From positions 120,752 to 184,751 of the forward strand of contig JACJZG010000005.1 in the NCBI GenBank assembly GCA_020635715.1: a stretch of DNA of 64,000 nucleotides. The letters are read 5' to 3'. The position numbers and the translations under genes were made by a program. The first letter of the stretch is position 1. Each line of letters begins with the position of its first letter. This document shows positions 27,737-36,600 of the stretch, piece by piece. Origin of the DNA: Flavobacteriales bacterium. Its GTDB lineage: Bacteria > Bacteroidota > Bacteroidia > Flavobacteriales_F > PHOS-HE28. A model generated the notes under the pieces. It was given only the letters and a program-made list of their open reading frames with translations. It was not told where the DNA came from and made no database searches.

Positions 27737-28833
27737 TGCGTCTTGCAACTGTTCACCTGATGGCGCTGGTCGCGCTTCCCGCAGTGGCCACCGAGTATGT
27801 GGTACCGGCAGGGGATGTGGGTGCGTTCTTCGCCAGCCTGCCCAAGGATGCCACCCAGGTTTCCTTCTCCGCGGCCGCCACCTACCATGCCGAGGGGGAT
27901 ATCGTGCTGCCACCGGTGCAATACCTGGTGATCGATGGCAAGGGGTGCAAGCTCACCCTCGGTGCCGGCTCCAATGGGTTCACCACGCCCATCGTGGATC
28001 AGAAGATGGCCGCACAACGAACGGGCAGCCGGTATACCATCCGCGACTTCGCTTCCATCACGGGTGGTCGAAAGGCGATCGATCTGCAAGCCACGCTGAA
28101 CAGTGCCGTCATCGACTGTAGGCTCACGGGGCAGACGGAGGTGGCGGTGGACCTTCGCTTCTGCCTGCTCACACGGCTGCAGAACGTGCTGGTGACCAAT
28201 CCCCTGAAGCGGGGCTTCCTGGTGCGTTGCGGTGATTGGCCGGGAGCCAGCACGAGCAACAGCCAGAGCAACCACACCGTGCTGGACCAATGTCGCGTGT
28301 ACTGCACGGCCACCACCACCGAGGCCTTCGCGGTGCTCAACAGCGGAGGCGTGCGCATGACGGACTGCATCAGCGAAGGTGCGCAGGCGGACTACGACCT
28401 CTTCCTTTCCGCGCGCACCGATGGCGACGAGAGCAGGGCGGCGAACAACGCCGTGGTGAAGACCTTCACCCTGTCCAATTTCCATGTGGAACACCGACTG
28501 CGCAAGGCCAGCATCTACGTCAACATGCCGCCGAAGTCGACCGTGAACCTCGAGAACATCTATTGGAACAGCCCCATAGGTGCGCCGGTGATCGTGTACA
28601 TGTGCGGGCAGTTGAATGTCTCGAACATCGGTTGGTGGAACCCGGACTTCCGCATCCACACCCGGCATCCGGTGCCTCACATCAACTTCGATGCGTGCCA
28701 TAAGGCGCTGGTGGTGACCGATGAGCCGGACGAGAGCGGCAAACGTTGCGGCGCGCTCGAACTGGTGGGTGACCATGCGCCGAGCCGCAAGCTGGATCCC
28801 ACCTATGTGCGGATCACGCGGCGGGCGATGTGA
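27733..28833 (+). CDS. Secreted right-handed beta-helix-like hypothetical protein
   Basis: 366 residues starting at ATG 27733, whose first four bases overlap the CPBP gene stop. N-terminal signal (MMRLATVHLMALVALPAVAT). The body has the short-strand, Asn/Gly-rich periodicity of pectate-lyase-like parallel beta helices (FSAAATYHAEGDIVLPPVQY; GGRKAIDLQATLNSAVIDCR; VLDQCRVYCTATTTEAFAVL; GVRMTDCISEGAQADYDLFL). No catalytic signature of a known polysaccharide lyase was identified, and no T9SS domain is seen, so it may be periplasmic. Coupling to an intramembrane protease gene is unexplained. Confidence 0.7.
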   Translation: MMRLATVHLMALVALPAVATEYVVPAGDVGAFFASLPKDATQVSFSAAATYHAEGDIVLPPVQYLVIDGKGCKLTLGAGSNGFTTPIVDQKMAAQRTGSRYTIRDFASITGGRKAIDLQATLNSAVIDCRLTGQTEVAVDLRFCLLTRLQNVLVTNPLKRGFLVRCGDWPGASTSNSQSNHTVLDQCRVYCTATTTEAFAVLNSGGVRMTDCISEGAQADYDLFLSARTDGDESRAANNAVVKTFTLSNFHVEHRLRKASIYVNMPPKSTVNLENIYWNSPIGAPVIVYMCGQLNVSNIGWWNPDFRIHTRHPVPHINFDACHKALVVTDEPDESGKRCGALELVGDHAPSRKLDPTYVRITRRAM

Positions 28834-29058
28834 TCACTCGCCAGCGGCCACGATCGTCACCTCCTTTCCCTCGAACCGGATGCGTTGGCCCGGCCGGATC
28901 TTGCAACGCATGCGGGTCTCCACCAGGCCGTCCACCTCCACCAGGCCCGCCGCTACCAGGTGTTTCCCTTCGCCACCGGAGGCGCAGAAGCCCACGAGCT
29001 TCAGAAGCTGGTTCAGCTCGATGTACGCGCCTTCGACCTCAAAACGTTCGGTGCTCAT
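28834..29058 (-). CDS. Small S4-domain RNA-binding protein (YbcJ-like)
   Basis: 74 residues forming a single S4 fold: YIELNQLLKLVGFCASGGEG, HLVAAGLVEVDGLVETRMRC and KIRPGQRIRFEGKEVTIVAA. This is the stand-alone YbcJ/RlbA type. The ATG overlaps the stop of the Gre-like gene (ATGA), indicating coupled translation and suggesting a shared RNA- or transcription-related role (inference). The stop abuts the convergent beta-helix gene with no spacer. Confidence 0.88.
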   Translation of the reverse strand: MSTERFEVEGAYIELNQLLKLVGFCASGGEGKHLVAAGLVEVDGLVETRMRCKIRPGQRIRFEGKEVTIVAAGE

Positions 29059-29555
29059 GCGATCTCGTTGATACGGAAACGTTGCGCTGCGGCACCGGCG
29101 GGCATTTCCACCACATCCCCTGCCCGATGGCCCATCAGGGCGCGTGCCAGCGGTGCCGTGAAGGCGATCCGGTGCTCCTTCACGCTGGCCTCATCCACGC
29201 CAACGATCGTCCAACGGTGCTGCTGATCCTTCATCGGGCCGCTGAGGTGTGTGAGCGTCACCGTGTTCCCAAAGCGCACCTCGCCGTCGTCCGCGGCCGT
29301 CGCCACCACCCGTGCCGTGCTGATCCGTTCCTGCAAGAGCGCGAGCCTTCCGTCGATCTCGGCCTGGGTGCGGCGGCGTTCTTCATCGCTCCCGCCCGCC
29401 GCGGCGCGCTCTTCCAGCAATGCCGCTCGTTCCTGCACCAGTTGATCCAGCCCGCGCGGGGTCACGTAGTTCGCCACCCCGTCGGGCAAGGGCGCCCGCG
29501 GCGGAATGAAGGGGGCTTCCTCCTGGTCATCCTCGCGCACAAAGCCCCGGCTCAT
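29055..29555 (-). CDS. GreA/GreB-family transcription elongation factor-like protein
   Basis: 166 residues. The N-terminal coiled-coil (about residues 30-80, YVTPRGLDQLVQERAALLEE ... ARVV) and the C-terminal FKBP-like domain (GEVRFGNTVTLTHLSGPMKD ... VDEASVKEHRIAFTAPLARA ... HRAGDVVEMP) match Gre factors. These insert their coiled-coil in the RNA polymerase secondary channel to rescue backtracked complexes. The tip lacks the standard acidic pair in GreA spacing, so its cleavage activity is uncertain. In this lineage it resembles the GreB-like paralogue with an extended N-terminus (FVREDDQEEAPFIPPRAPLP). Confidence 0.85.
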   Translation of the reverse strand: MSRGFVREDDQEEAPFIPPRAPLPDGVANYVTPRGLDQLVQERAALLEERAAAGGSDEERRRTQAEIDGRLALLQERISTARVVATAADDGEVRFGNTVTLTHLSGPMKDQQHRWTIVGVDEASVKEHRIAFTAPLARALMGHRAGDVVEMPAGAAAQRFRINEIA

Positions 29556-29559
29556 GGGC

Positions 29560-29567
29560 CGAAGCTA
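29560..29567 (-). promoter_or_regulatory. Promoter -7-like box TAGCTTCG
   Basis: TAGCTTCG followed by GGCC then the Gre-like ATG (four bases between box and start). If it is the -7 box, transcription would start at about the start codon. Confidence 0.45.
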
Positions 29568-29609
29568 ACCACAGCACGCGTGCGCGGCGTTCCGGACCGG
29601 CGCACCCAC

Positions 29610-29617
29610 TTCCTTTG
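29610..29617 (+). promoter_or_regulatory. Promoter -7-like box TTCCTTTG
   Basis: TTCCTTTG ends two bases before ATG 29620 and five before ATG 29623 of the UbiA-like gene. One mismatch to TAnnTTTG. Confidence 0.4.
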
Positions 29618-29619
29618 TG

Positions 29620-30498
29620 ATGATGCGCGGCTTCTTCTACGGCAACTGGTTCATCGGCTTGTGTGCCGTGGCCCTCGGGGTGGAAGCCGCCTTGCAGCAA
29701 CAGGTGCCGCTCAACGGCCCGTGGTACCATGCCATCGTCTTCCTCGCCTGTGTGGCCTTCTACAACCATGCGTACCGCGACCTGGCTGGCACAGGAGCGA
29801 CCGATGACCGGGCGCGGTGGTACGCGCTGCATGGGGGCCAGCAGCAGAGGGTGCAGGTCGTGATCCTTGGCGCATTGGGCATGGCTCTCCTGTGGGCCTG
29901 GGCGCGTTTCCAAGGGCGCCCCCTTCACCTTGACGCGGAACACCTGTTGGCCTTGCTGATCTTCCCTTTCGTGGGCGCCGCCTACTATGGCATCCGAGGC
30001 GCATCGCTCCGTCGGATCGGCTGGCTGAAGCCCTTCGCGCTCGGTTTCGTCTGGGCGGGTGTGGTCACGGTGTATCCGGTGGTCGTCTGGGCGGCCCTCC
30101 AGGGATCCACCATGCCTGAAATGGGCCTCACCGCAAGGCTCTTCCTGAAGAACCTGATGTTCATCGCCGTGCTTGCCGTGCTCTTCGATATCAAGGATCA
30201 TGCGAGCGATCACCGCAATGCGTTGAGGACCATCGTGGTGCAGCGGGGGCTGCGCACCACCCTGTTCCGCATCGTACTTCCGTTGACCCTGCTCGGTGTA
30301 ATGAGCTTTCTGTTCTACGGTGCCACGCACGGCTTCAGCCCGATGAAGCTGGTGTTGAACACGCTTCCGTTCGTCGCCCTGCTGGCCGTGATCCGTGCCC
30401 TGCGGAAGCGGCGCAGCGTGCTGTACTACCTGGCCGTGGTCGATGGCCTTCTTCTGGTGAAGGCGATCTGCGGCATCGCAGCCATGCAGTGGTTCTGA
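29620..30498 (+). CDS. UbiA-like multi-pass membrane protein
   Basis: About 292 residues with eight to nine predicted membrane helices. NWFIGLCAVALGVEAA at the N-terminus and FDIKDHASDHRNALRTIVVQ near residue 190 resemble the second aspartate-rich motif of UbiA prenyltransferases (DxKDxxxD-like). The first motif (NxxxDxxxD) is degraded to FYNHAYRDLAG, so catalysis is uncertain. ATG 29620 or 29623 are equally possible starts. Members of this type in Bacteroidota are annotated as UbiA-like hypotheticals. It is divergent from the Gre-like gene; terC follows 42 bases after the stop. Confidence 0.65.
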   Translation: MMRGFFYGNWFIGLCAVALGVEAALQQQVPLNGPWYHAIVFLACVAFYNHAYRDLAGTGATDDRARWYALHGGQQQRVQVVILGALGMALLWAWARFQGRPLHLDAEHLLALLIFPFVGAAYYGIRGASLRRIGWLKPFALGFVWAGVVTVYPVVVWAALQGSTMPEMGLTARLFLKNLMFIAVLAVLFDIKDHASDHRNALRTIVVQRGLRTTLFRIVLPLTLLGVMSFLFYGATHGFSPMKLVLNTLPFVALLAVIRALRKRRSVLYYLAVVDGLLLVKAICGIAAMQWF

Positions 30499-30526
30499 TC
30501 GCCGCCGGTCCGGGCTTGCTCCATCG

Positions 30527-30534
30527 TTCCTTTG
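30527..30534 (+). promoter_or_regulatory. Promoter -7-like box TTCCTTTG upstream of terC
   Basis: TTCCTTTGCGGCGC is followed directly by ATG 30541, leaving six bases between box and start. Confidence 0.45.
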
Positions 30535-30540
30535 CGGCGC

Positions 30541-31242
30541 ATGGAACTGCTGGACATCACCGTCGCACTGCTCACCCTGATCACCCTTGAGGTGGTGCTG
30601 GGCATCGACAACATCATCTTCATCTCCATCCTGGCCGATCGCCTACCCGAGGACCAGCGTGACAAGCTGCGGCGGCTGGGCATCGGGCTGGCCATGGTGT
30701 TGCGGCTGGCCCTGCTCACGGTGCTTTCGTGGATCATGAAGCTCGACACCGAGCTTTTCACCATCGCGGGACAGGGCTTCACCGGGAAGGAGCTCATCCT
30801 CCTGCTCGGCGGCATCTTCCTGCTCTACAAGGCCACACGCGAGCTGGGGCATATGACGGAAGCGGATCTGGAGGGGCCGGCCGGGACCAAGGCCACCACT
30901 TTCAGCGGGCTCATGGTCCAGATCCTTGTGCTCGACCTGGTCTTTTCCATTGATTCCATCATCACCGCCGTGGGCATGGTGAGCGAGCTCTGGCTGATGT
31001 ATGTGGCGGTCATTGTCACCGTGATCATCATGCTCTTCGCCTCGAAACCGATCGCAGGCTTCATCAGCAAGCATCCGAGCTTCAAGGTGCTTGCTCTCAG
31101 CTTCCTCATGGTCATCGGGGTGGCCTTGGTGGCCGAAGGTGCGGGCTATCCCATTCCCAAGGGCTTGATCTATTCGTCCATGGCTTTCGCCTTCTTCGTG
31201 GAAGTGGTGCAGCTGCGGGTACTGCGGAAGAAGCGGGAGTAG
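30541..31242 (+). CDS. TerC family integral membrane protein
   Basis: 233 residues from ATG 30541 (MELLDITVALLTLITLEVVL). TerC signatures: ITLEVVLGIDNIIFISILAD (with conserved Glu and Asp in the first helix) and the internal repeat VLDLVFSIDSIITAVGMV. Seven membrane segments. Family knowledge: TerC proteins are implicated in metal (Mn2+) export and tellurium resistance, acting in the inner membrane. The C-terminal helix FFVEVVQLRVLRKKRE is the usual end. A preceding in-frame codon is ignored because it lies inside the promoter-like box. Confidence 0.93.
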   Translation: MELLDITVALLTLITLEVVLGIDNIIFISILADRLPEDQRDKLRRLGIGLAMVLRLALLTVLSWIMKLDTELFTIAGQGFTGKELILLLGGIFLLYKATRELGHMTEADLEGPAGTKATTFSGLMVQILVLDLVFSIDSIITAVGMVSELWLMYVAVIVTVIIMLFASKPIAGFISKHPSFKVLALSFLMVIGVALVAEGAGYPIPKGLIYSSMAFAFFVEVVQLRVLRKKRE

Positions 31243-31289
31243 GGTACCCGGGTCCAGACCTCGTCCGGATGGTGTCGGCTCGGTGGATA

Positions 31290-31337
31290 ATGAAGAAAGC
31301 CCGCTCATCGCGGGCTTCTTGCGGACCGGACGGGACT
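31290..31337. repeat. Direct repeat A: duplicated tRNA-Asp 3' end plus hairpin
   Basis: This copy contains hairpin AGCCCGC-TCATC-GCGGGCT and then the final 16 tRNA-Asp bases (GGACCGGACGGGACT on the plus strand with the discriminator). Its last 28 bases are identical to 31413-31440. The sequence diverges from the tRNA gene after 31337. Confidence 0.85.
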
Positions 31338-31393
31338 TCCCGCATCGCCACCATTGTGTCGTGCGGGACAGGCTTCTCGTCCCGTTAGTATAA

Positions 31394-31420
31394 ATGAAGA
31401 AGCCCACCATAAGCGGGCTT
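31394..31420 (-). terminator. tRNA-Asp terminator
   Basis: On the minus strand AAGCCCGC pairs with GTGGGCTT (one G-T pair, 5-nt loop) and is followed by CTTCATTTATA, a weak T-rich run. It starts five bases after the tRNA 3' end. Confidence 0.7.
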
Positions 31421-31440
31421 CTTGCGGACCGGACGGGACT
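31394..31440. repeat. Direct repeat B: tRNA-Asp 3' end plus terminator
   Basis: The copy that is part of the intact tRNA-Asp gene and its terminator. 31413-31440 is identical to 31310-31337; the hairpin arm is imperfect here (AGCCCACC). The copies are 103 bases apart. Confidence 0.85.
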
Positions 31441-31498
31441 CGAACCCGCGACCTCCGCCGTGACAGGGCGGCATTCTAACCAGCTGAACTACCGGTCC
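31425..31498 (-). tRNA. tRNA-Asp (anticodon GTC)
   Basis: 74 bases on the minus strand fold into a full cloverleaf. Acceptor GGACCGG/CCGGTCC with discriminator G; D-arm GTTC...GAAT; anticodon stem CCGCC/GGCGG around loop CTGTCAC, giving anticodon GTC; T-arm GCGGG-TTCGAGT-CCCGT. CCA is not encoded. It decodes GAC/GAT. A partial copy of its 3' end lies just beyond its terminator. Confidence 0.97.
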
Positions 31499-31583
31499 GT
31501 TCGGCCCCGTTTTTCAACGAGGCGGGTGCAAATGTAAGGGTAGGGGACATTCCTGCAATACCTCCGCGAAAAAGTGGGGAAGT

Positions 31584-32507
31584 TCAGTACATCCGGGCCC
31601 GCTTCGTGAGGAATTGCAGCAGCACCGGTTCGAAGCCCGCGTTGATGTCCGCCTCCACCAGATCGATGTGGTATTGACCGCACTTCAGCTTGAGGCGGTG
31701 CCAACGCTCGGCCATGCTCGCCCGGTAGGCCTCGCGCACCTCGGCGGGGTGGGCCTTCACCTGTTCACCGGTCTCCACGTCAACGAAGGTGTACGGGCGA
31801 TCGGCGAGGTCCAGCTCCAATTCGTGCCTGCGGTCCACCACGTGGAAGAGGATGATGTCGTGCTTGTTGAAGCGCAGGTGTTGCAGGGCGTCGAAGACCT
31901 CATCCTCACGGTCGGCGCCGTCCAGCATGTCGCTCAGGATCACCACCAGGCTGCGGCGGTGTGCCCGCTGTGCGATATCGTGCAGGGCCTCCACCACGGA
32001 AGTACGCTGACCGCGCGCAGGTGTTTCCGCGCTCAACAGGGTCTCCAGATGCTGCATCAGGTGGCGCAGGTGCACGGCATTGCTCCGCGCCTCCTCCTTC
32101 ACGAGCACATGGTCACTGAAGGTGGTGAGCCCCACCGCATCGCGCTGTTTCCGCAGGAGCTGGATGAAGGCCGCCGCGGCATGCACCGCGAACTGCACCT
32201 TGTTGAAGCCGCCCTTCGCCACCTCGTCGGGATAATACATGCTGCTGCTGGCGTCCAACACGAGCTGGCAGCGCAGGTTGGTCTCCTCCTCGTAGCGCTT
32301 CACGAAGAGCTTGTCCGTGCGGGCGTATAGCTTCCAGTCGATGTGGCGCGTGCTCTCGCCCTGGTTGTAGGCCCGGTGCTCGGCGAATTCCACGCTGAAT
32401 CCGTGGAAGGGGCTCTTGTGAAGACCTGCAAGGAAGCCCTCCACCACCTGGCGGGAGTGGAATTCGAGTTGACTGAGGGCCTGAAGGGCGTGCTGCTCGA
32501 TGGGCAT
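31584..32507 (-). CDS. DUF58 domain-containing protein
   Basis: 307 residues. FAEHRAYNQGESTRHIDWKL (about 41-60) and YARTDKLFVKRYEEETNLRC are the DUF58 signature, followed by a vWA-like domain (LVLDASSSMYYPD, DxSxS MIDAS-like; LVVILSDMLDGADRED). DUF58 proteins commonly sit beside MoxR ATPases and vWA proteins (BatA operon), but no MoxR gene is adjacent here. Cytosolic, no membrane segment. The start codon is four bases after a GACCTTTG box. The gene order DUF58, unknown, trxA, dnaE looks like a conserved flavobacterial neighbourhood. Confidence 0.92.
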   Translation of the reverse strand: MPIEQHALQALSQLEFHSRQVVEGFLAGLHKSPFHGFSVEFAEHRAYNQGESTRHIDWKLYARTDKLFVKRYEEETNLRCQLVLDASSSMYYPDEVAKGGFNKVQFAVHAAAAFIQLLRKQRDAVGLTTFSDHVLVKEEARSNAVHLRHLMQHLETLLSAETPARGQRTSVVEALHDIAQRAHRRSLVVILSDMLDGADREDEVFDALQHLRFNKHDIILFHVVDRRHELELDLADRPYTFVDVETGEQVKAHPAEVREAYRASMAERWHRLKLKCGQYHIDLVEADINAGFEPVLLQFLTKRARMY

Positions 32508-32511
32508 GGTA

Positions 32512-32519
32512 CAAAGGTC
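32512..32519 (-). promoter_or_regulatory. Promoter -7-like box GACCTTTG
   Basis: GACCTTTG followed by TACC and the DUF58 ATG. One mismatch to TAnnTTTG; four bases to the start codon. Confidence 0.4.
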
Positions 32520-32539
32520 GGTAGCTTGAGCCCTCCAGT

Positions 32540-33010
32540 TCAGTCACGCACGGCACCTGGCGGGTTGAAGAGTTCCCACTCGTCGTAGAGGTAGTCCGAG
32601 TCCTTGAAGGTGCCGACCCATTCGGCGAAGAGCGGCCGGAACTCGTCCACCGCCCGACGTAGGAGGTCGAAGTAGGGTTGCTCACTGTATCCTCCGATCT
32701 CGAGGCCGCGCAGGGCCACCACCATTTCCCGGCATGCCCGGCGGATAAGGCAGGCGTTCTCCATCTGCAGATCGTACATGTTCATGCCATGGGCGCCGGC
32801 GATCTTGGCACCGATGGTGTACGCATGTTCCATGATGTCATTCTTGCTCTGTTCCAGCATGTGCTCGCGGAACCGGTCGTGGCGGGGATCACCCTCTCCA
32901 GCCTCGTCGGGGGCGCTCTCCACAATGGCTGTGGCCAGCTTCCGGATCTCTTCGGCCTTCTTGAAGAGCGGCGTCCTCCGGTACGCGTCGTGATCATCCA
33001 TGTCGTCCAT
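32540..33010 (-). CDS. Hypothetical helical protein
   Basis: 156 residues from ATG 33010 (MDDMDDHDAYRRTPLFKKAE); longer starts would need TTG. Entirely helical and charged, with RTPLFKKAEEIRKLATAIVE, HMLEQSKNDIMEHAYTIGAK and MENACLIRRACREMVVALRG. The pattern resembles small four-helix bundle proteins (23S rRNA-IVP/DUF-like), but I cannot name it confidently. It lies 32 bases upstream of the DUF58 gene on the same strand. Confidence 0.7.
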   Translation of the reverse strand: MDDMDDHDAYRRTPLFKKAEEIRKLATAIVESAPDEAGEGDPRHDRFREHMLEQSKNDIMEHAYTIGAKIAGAHGMNMYDLQMENACLIRRACREMVVALRGLEIGGYSEQPYFDLLRRAVDEFRPLFAEWVGTFKDSDYLYDEWELFNPPGAVRD

Positions 33011-33082
33011 GGTCTCGCGGGTTATGGAGAGACACAAGGTTATGATATGGACCGGCTATCCTAGTACCATCGCACCGAACGG

Positions 33083-33116
33083 AAGGACCCCGCACGGATG
33101 GCCATGCGGGGTCCTT
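33083..33116 (-). terminator. trxA terminator hairpin
   Basis: AAGGACCCCGCA and TGCGGGGTCCTT form a perfect 12-bp stem with a 10-nt loop, 17 bases beyond the trxA stop. No T-run. Confidence 0.65.
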
Positions 33117-33133
33117 CGAAAGATCCGTCGGGC

Positions 33134-33454
33134 TCAGCCGAGCTGGCCGTCGAGCTTCTGGCTCAGCTGGCTCTTGGGTACGGCGCCTACGCTGCGGTCC
33201 ACCACTTCGCCGTTCTTCAGGAACAGGATGGTGGGGATGCTGCGGATGCCATACTTCGTGGCCACCTGCGGGTTGTTGTCCACGTTCACCTTGCCTACCA
33301 CGGCCTTGCCATCGTATTCCTTCGCCAGTTCCTCCACCACGGGGCCTACCATGCGACAAGGGCCGCACCATTCCGCCCAGAAGTCGACCATTACGGGCTT
33401 GTCGCTCTTCAGCGCCAGTTCTTCAAAGTTGCTATCGGTGAGTTCGAGTGCCAT
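33134..33454 (-). CDS. trxA: Thioredoxin
   Basis: 106 residues with the active site WAEWCGPCRM (Cys 30 and 33), cis-Pro segment YGIRSIPTILFLKNGE and the C-terminal helix typical of TrxA. It reduces cytosolic disulfides. ATG 33454 (MALELTDSNFEELA) gives the standard length; upstream in-frame codons belong to the leader. A TACCTTTG box lies about 120 bases upstream, so this gene has a comparatively long leader. It follows dnaE's 3' end on the same strand. Confidence 0.97.
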   Translation of the reverse strand: MALELTDSNFEELALKSDKPVMVDFWAEWCGPCRMVGPVVEELAKEYDGKAVVGKVNVDNNPQVATKYGIRSIPTILFLKNGEVVDRSVGAVPKSQLSQKLDGQLG

Positions 33455-33576
33455 GGTTCTAAAGGATGGGCACTTTGCAGTGCCTGGTTGGTTACGGTTC
33501 GTTCGTCCTGCAAGTTGCGGAAGTGGACCTTGCGGTGAATCGACCGCCGAAGTCAGTTTTCCACGCGTTGTGCGCA

Positions 33577-33584
33577 CAAAGGTA
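33577..33584 (-). promoter_or_regulatory. Promoter -7 box TACCTTTG upstream of trxA
   Basis: Exact TAnnTTTG match in the spacer between dnaE and trxA, 122 bases before the trxA ATG. Confidence 0.5.
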
Positions 33585-33678
33585 CCGCCCTCAGGCAAGT
33601 TCCTTGCCATGGAAACTATCCTGACGATCCGTCAGTTCAGGGCGTAGGATACATCGGCAAGGCCGTCCAGTGCATGGA

Positions 33679-36600
33679 TCAGTTCCTCGGTGATCGCCAC
33701 GCCTGGACCCTTGGCGGGTGCCTCAAGGCCATCTTCTCCTGCTCGCTCACCAGTTGGATGTTCACCTTGCACTTGCCTGGTGAACTGGCCTTCAGTAGCT
33801 GTCCTATCTCGTGGGCCAATGTGTCGTCCAACCGGTCCGCATCGAGCCGCAGGTTCAATTTGGTGATGTACTTCTCCCGCACGTCGCCCAGCAGGTCGAT
33901 CTGGGAGACCTTCAGCTCCAACTGGCCTTCGTCGCGGCCCCAGGTGCGCTCGGTGGCGCGGGCCTTCACGAACAGCAGGGTGCCAGGCACCAGGTAGTGC
34001 TTGAACTTCAGGTAGTCCTCGCCGAAGAGCATGAAGTCGTGGCTGCCGTGGTGGTCCTCCAGGCTCATGCTGCCGAAGGGCTTGCCGTTCTTCGCGATCC
34101 GGTGCTCACCCTTGGTGACGATGCCGGCGAAGGTGAGGTCGCGCCCACCCAGCTTGTCCAGGTCCTTCAGCTCCGGAAGGGTGGTGTTGCAGAGGTGCTT
34201 GATCTCCAGTCGGTGGTCGTCCAGCGGATGGCCGCTCAGGTAGAAGCCGATCACCTCTTTCTCGTGGTGCAATTTCTCTAGGGCGATCCACTCGTCGATC
34301 GCCGGAGCCGGCGGTTCGGGGATGGCCGCGGCCTCGTCCTCCAGGCCGTCGAACATGCTCACCTGGCTGCTGTCCGAACCGTCCTGGTGCTGCTGGCCGT
34401 AGCGCACGAGCGTCTCGATCCAGGTGGGGCGACCCTCGCCCGGGCTGTGGAAGAAGTGGGCGCGGAGCGTGCCCAACCCGTCGAAGGCACCGGCATGGGC
34501 CAGGCTCTCCAGGGCCTTGCGGTTGGCGGCACGCAGGTCCACCCGCCGCATCAGGTCGTGGATGGAGGTGTAGGGACCGTTCTCCTCGCGCTCACGCACG
34601 ATGGCCTCCACGGCGCCTTCGCCCACGCCCTTCACACCGCCCAGTCCGAAGCGGATCTGGCCGGCCTTGTTCACGCTGAAGGGGTAGCGGCTCTCGTTCA
34701 CGTCGGGACCCAGCACGGGGATGCCCATGCGCCGGCATTCCTCCATGAAGAAGGTGACCTTGTCGATGCTGGCCAGGTTGTGGGTGAGCACGCTGGCCAT
34801 GTACTCGGCCGGGTAGTTGGCCTTCAGCCAGGCGGTCTGGTAGGCCACGAAGGCGTAGCAGGTGCTGTGGCTCTTGTTGAAGGCGTACTGGGCGAAGGCC
34901 TCCCAGTCGGTCCACACCTTGGCGCACACCTTCGGGTCGAAGCCCCGCTCGGCGATGCCTTCCAGGAACTTGCCCTTCATCTTGTCCAGCGTGGCGCGGT
35001 CCTTCTTGCCCATCGCCTTGCGCAGCACGTCGGCATCGCCCTTGCTGAAGCCGGCCAGCTTCTGGCTCAGCAACATCACCTGTTCCTGGTACACGGTGAT
35101 GCCGTAGGTCTCGTGGAGGTACTCCTCCATCTCGGGCAGGTCGTACACGATGGCCTCCTGCCCGTGCTTGCGCTTGATGAAGTTGGGGATGTATTCCAGC
35201 GGACCCGGCCGGTACAGGGCGTTCATGGCGATCAGGTCCGCGAACTGGTCGGGCTTCAGCTCGCGCAGGTACTTCTGCATGCCCGCGCTCTCGAACTGGA
35301 AGGTGCCGTTGGTCTCGGCCCGCTGGTACAGGGCCAGGGTCTTCGCGTCGTCCAGCGGGATGGCGTCGATGTCGATCTCCACCCCGTGGTTCGCCTGGAT
35401 CATCCGCAGCGCGTCGCGGATGATGGTGAGCGTCTTCAACCCGAGGAAGTCCATCTTGATCACCCCGGCGTCCTCGATCACCCGCCCGTCGTACTGGGTG
35501 GTCAGCAGCTCGCTGTCCTTGCTGGTGCAGACCGGGATGATGTCGGTGAGGTCGCTGGGGGCGATGATGATGCCCGCCGCATGCACGCCGGTGCCGCGCA
35601 CCGATCCCTCCAGCTTCTCCGCCGCGCTAAGTACGTCGCTGGTGAGTTCCCCGCTCTCCAGGATCTCGCGCAACTGCTTCACCGCGGCGAGCTCGTCGCT
35701 GCCGAGGTTCTCCTTGGTCTTCAAGCTGCCATCGCCGTCCATGGGCGCGTGCAGCAGGCGGCCCAGCTCGATGCCCGGCCGCTCGGGAATAAGCTTGGCT
35801 AGTCGATCGGCCTCGGGCAGGGGAAGGTCCATCACCCGGCTCACGTCGCGGATGCTGCTCTTGGCCGCCATGCTGCCGTAGGTGACGATCTGTGCCACCT
35901 GGTTCTGGCCGTACTTCTCCACCACGTAGTCGATCACCTTCTGCCGCCCCTCGTCGTCGAAGTCGGTGTCGATATCGGGCATGCTCTTGCGGTCCGGGTT
36001 CAGGAAGCGCTCGAAGAGCAGGTCGTACTTGATCGGATCGATGTTGGTGATGCCGATGCAATAGGCCACCGCGCTGCCCGCCGCACTACCGCGGCCCGGA
36101 CCGATCAATACCCCGATGTCGCGGCCGTGGTTGATGAAGTCCTGCACGATGAGGAAATAACCCGCGAAGCCCATCGTCCGGATCGTGAAGAGCTCGAAGT
36201 CGAGGCGTTCCTTCACCTTGGGGTCGAGGGAATCGATGCCACCGTTGCCTTCGCCGAGCCAGCGCTTGATCGCACCCTCATAGGTCAGGTGCTTCAGGTA
36301 CTCGTCCTGGTCAGTGAACCCCTCGGGCAGCTGGTAGTTCGGGAGCAGGATGTCCTTCTTCAACTTCAGGGTCTCCACCTTGTCCACGATGCGGTTCGTG
36401 TTGTCCAAGGCTTCGGGCAGGTCGCGGAAGGTCTCGGCCATCTGCGCCTGTGTCTTGAAGAAGAACTGATCGTTCGGGAAGCCGAAGCGCTTGTCCTTCG
36501 TGGATACGTCCTCATCCGTGGCGATGGGCGTGCTCTGTTTCTCGCCGGTGTTCACGCACAGCAGGATGTCGTGCGCATTGCTGTCCTCCTGATCGGTGTA

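Noticed and set aside
31290..31380. Second tRNA-Asp gene
   Set aside because: Only the last 16 bases and the hairpin are present; the remaining cloverleaf cannot be formed.
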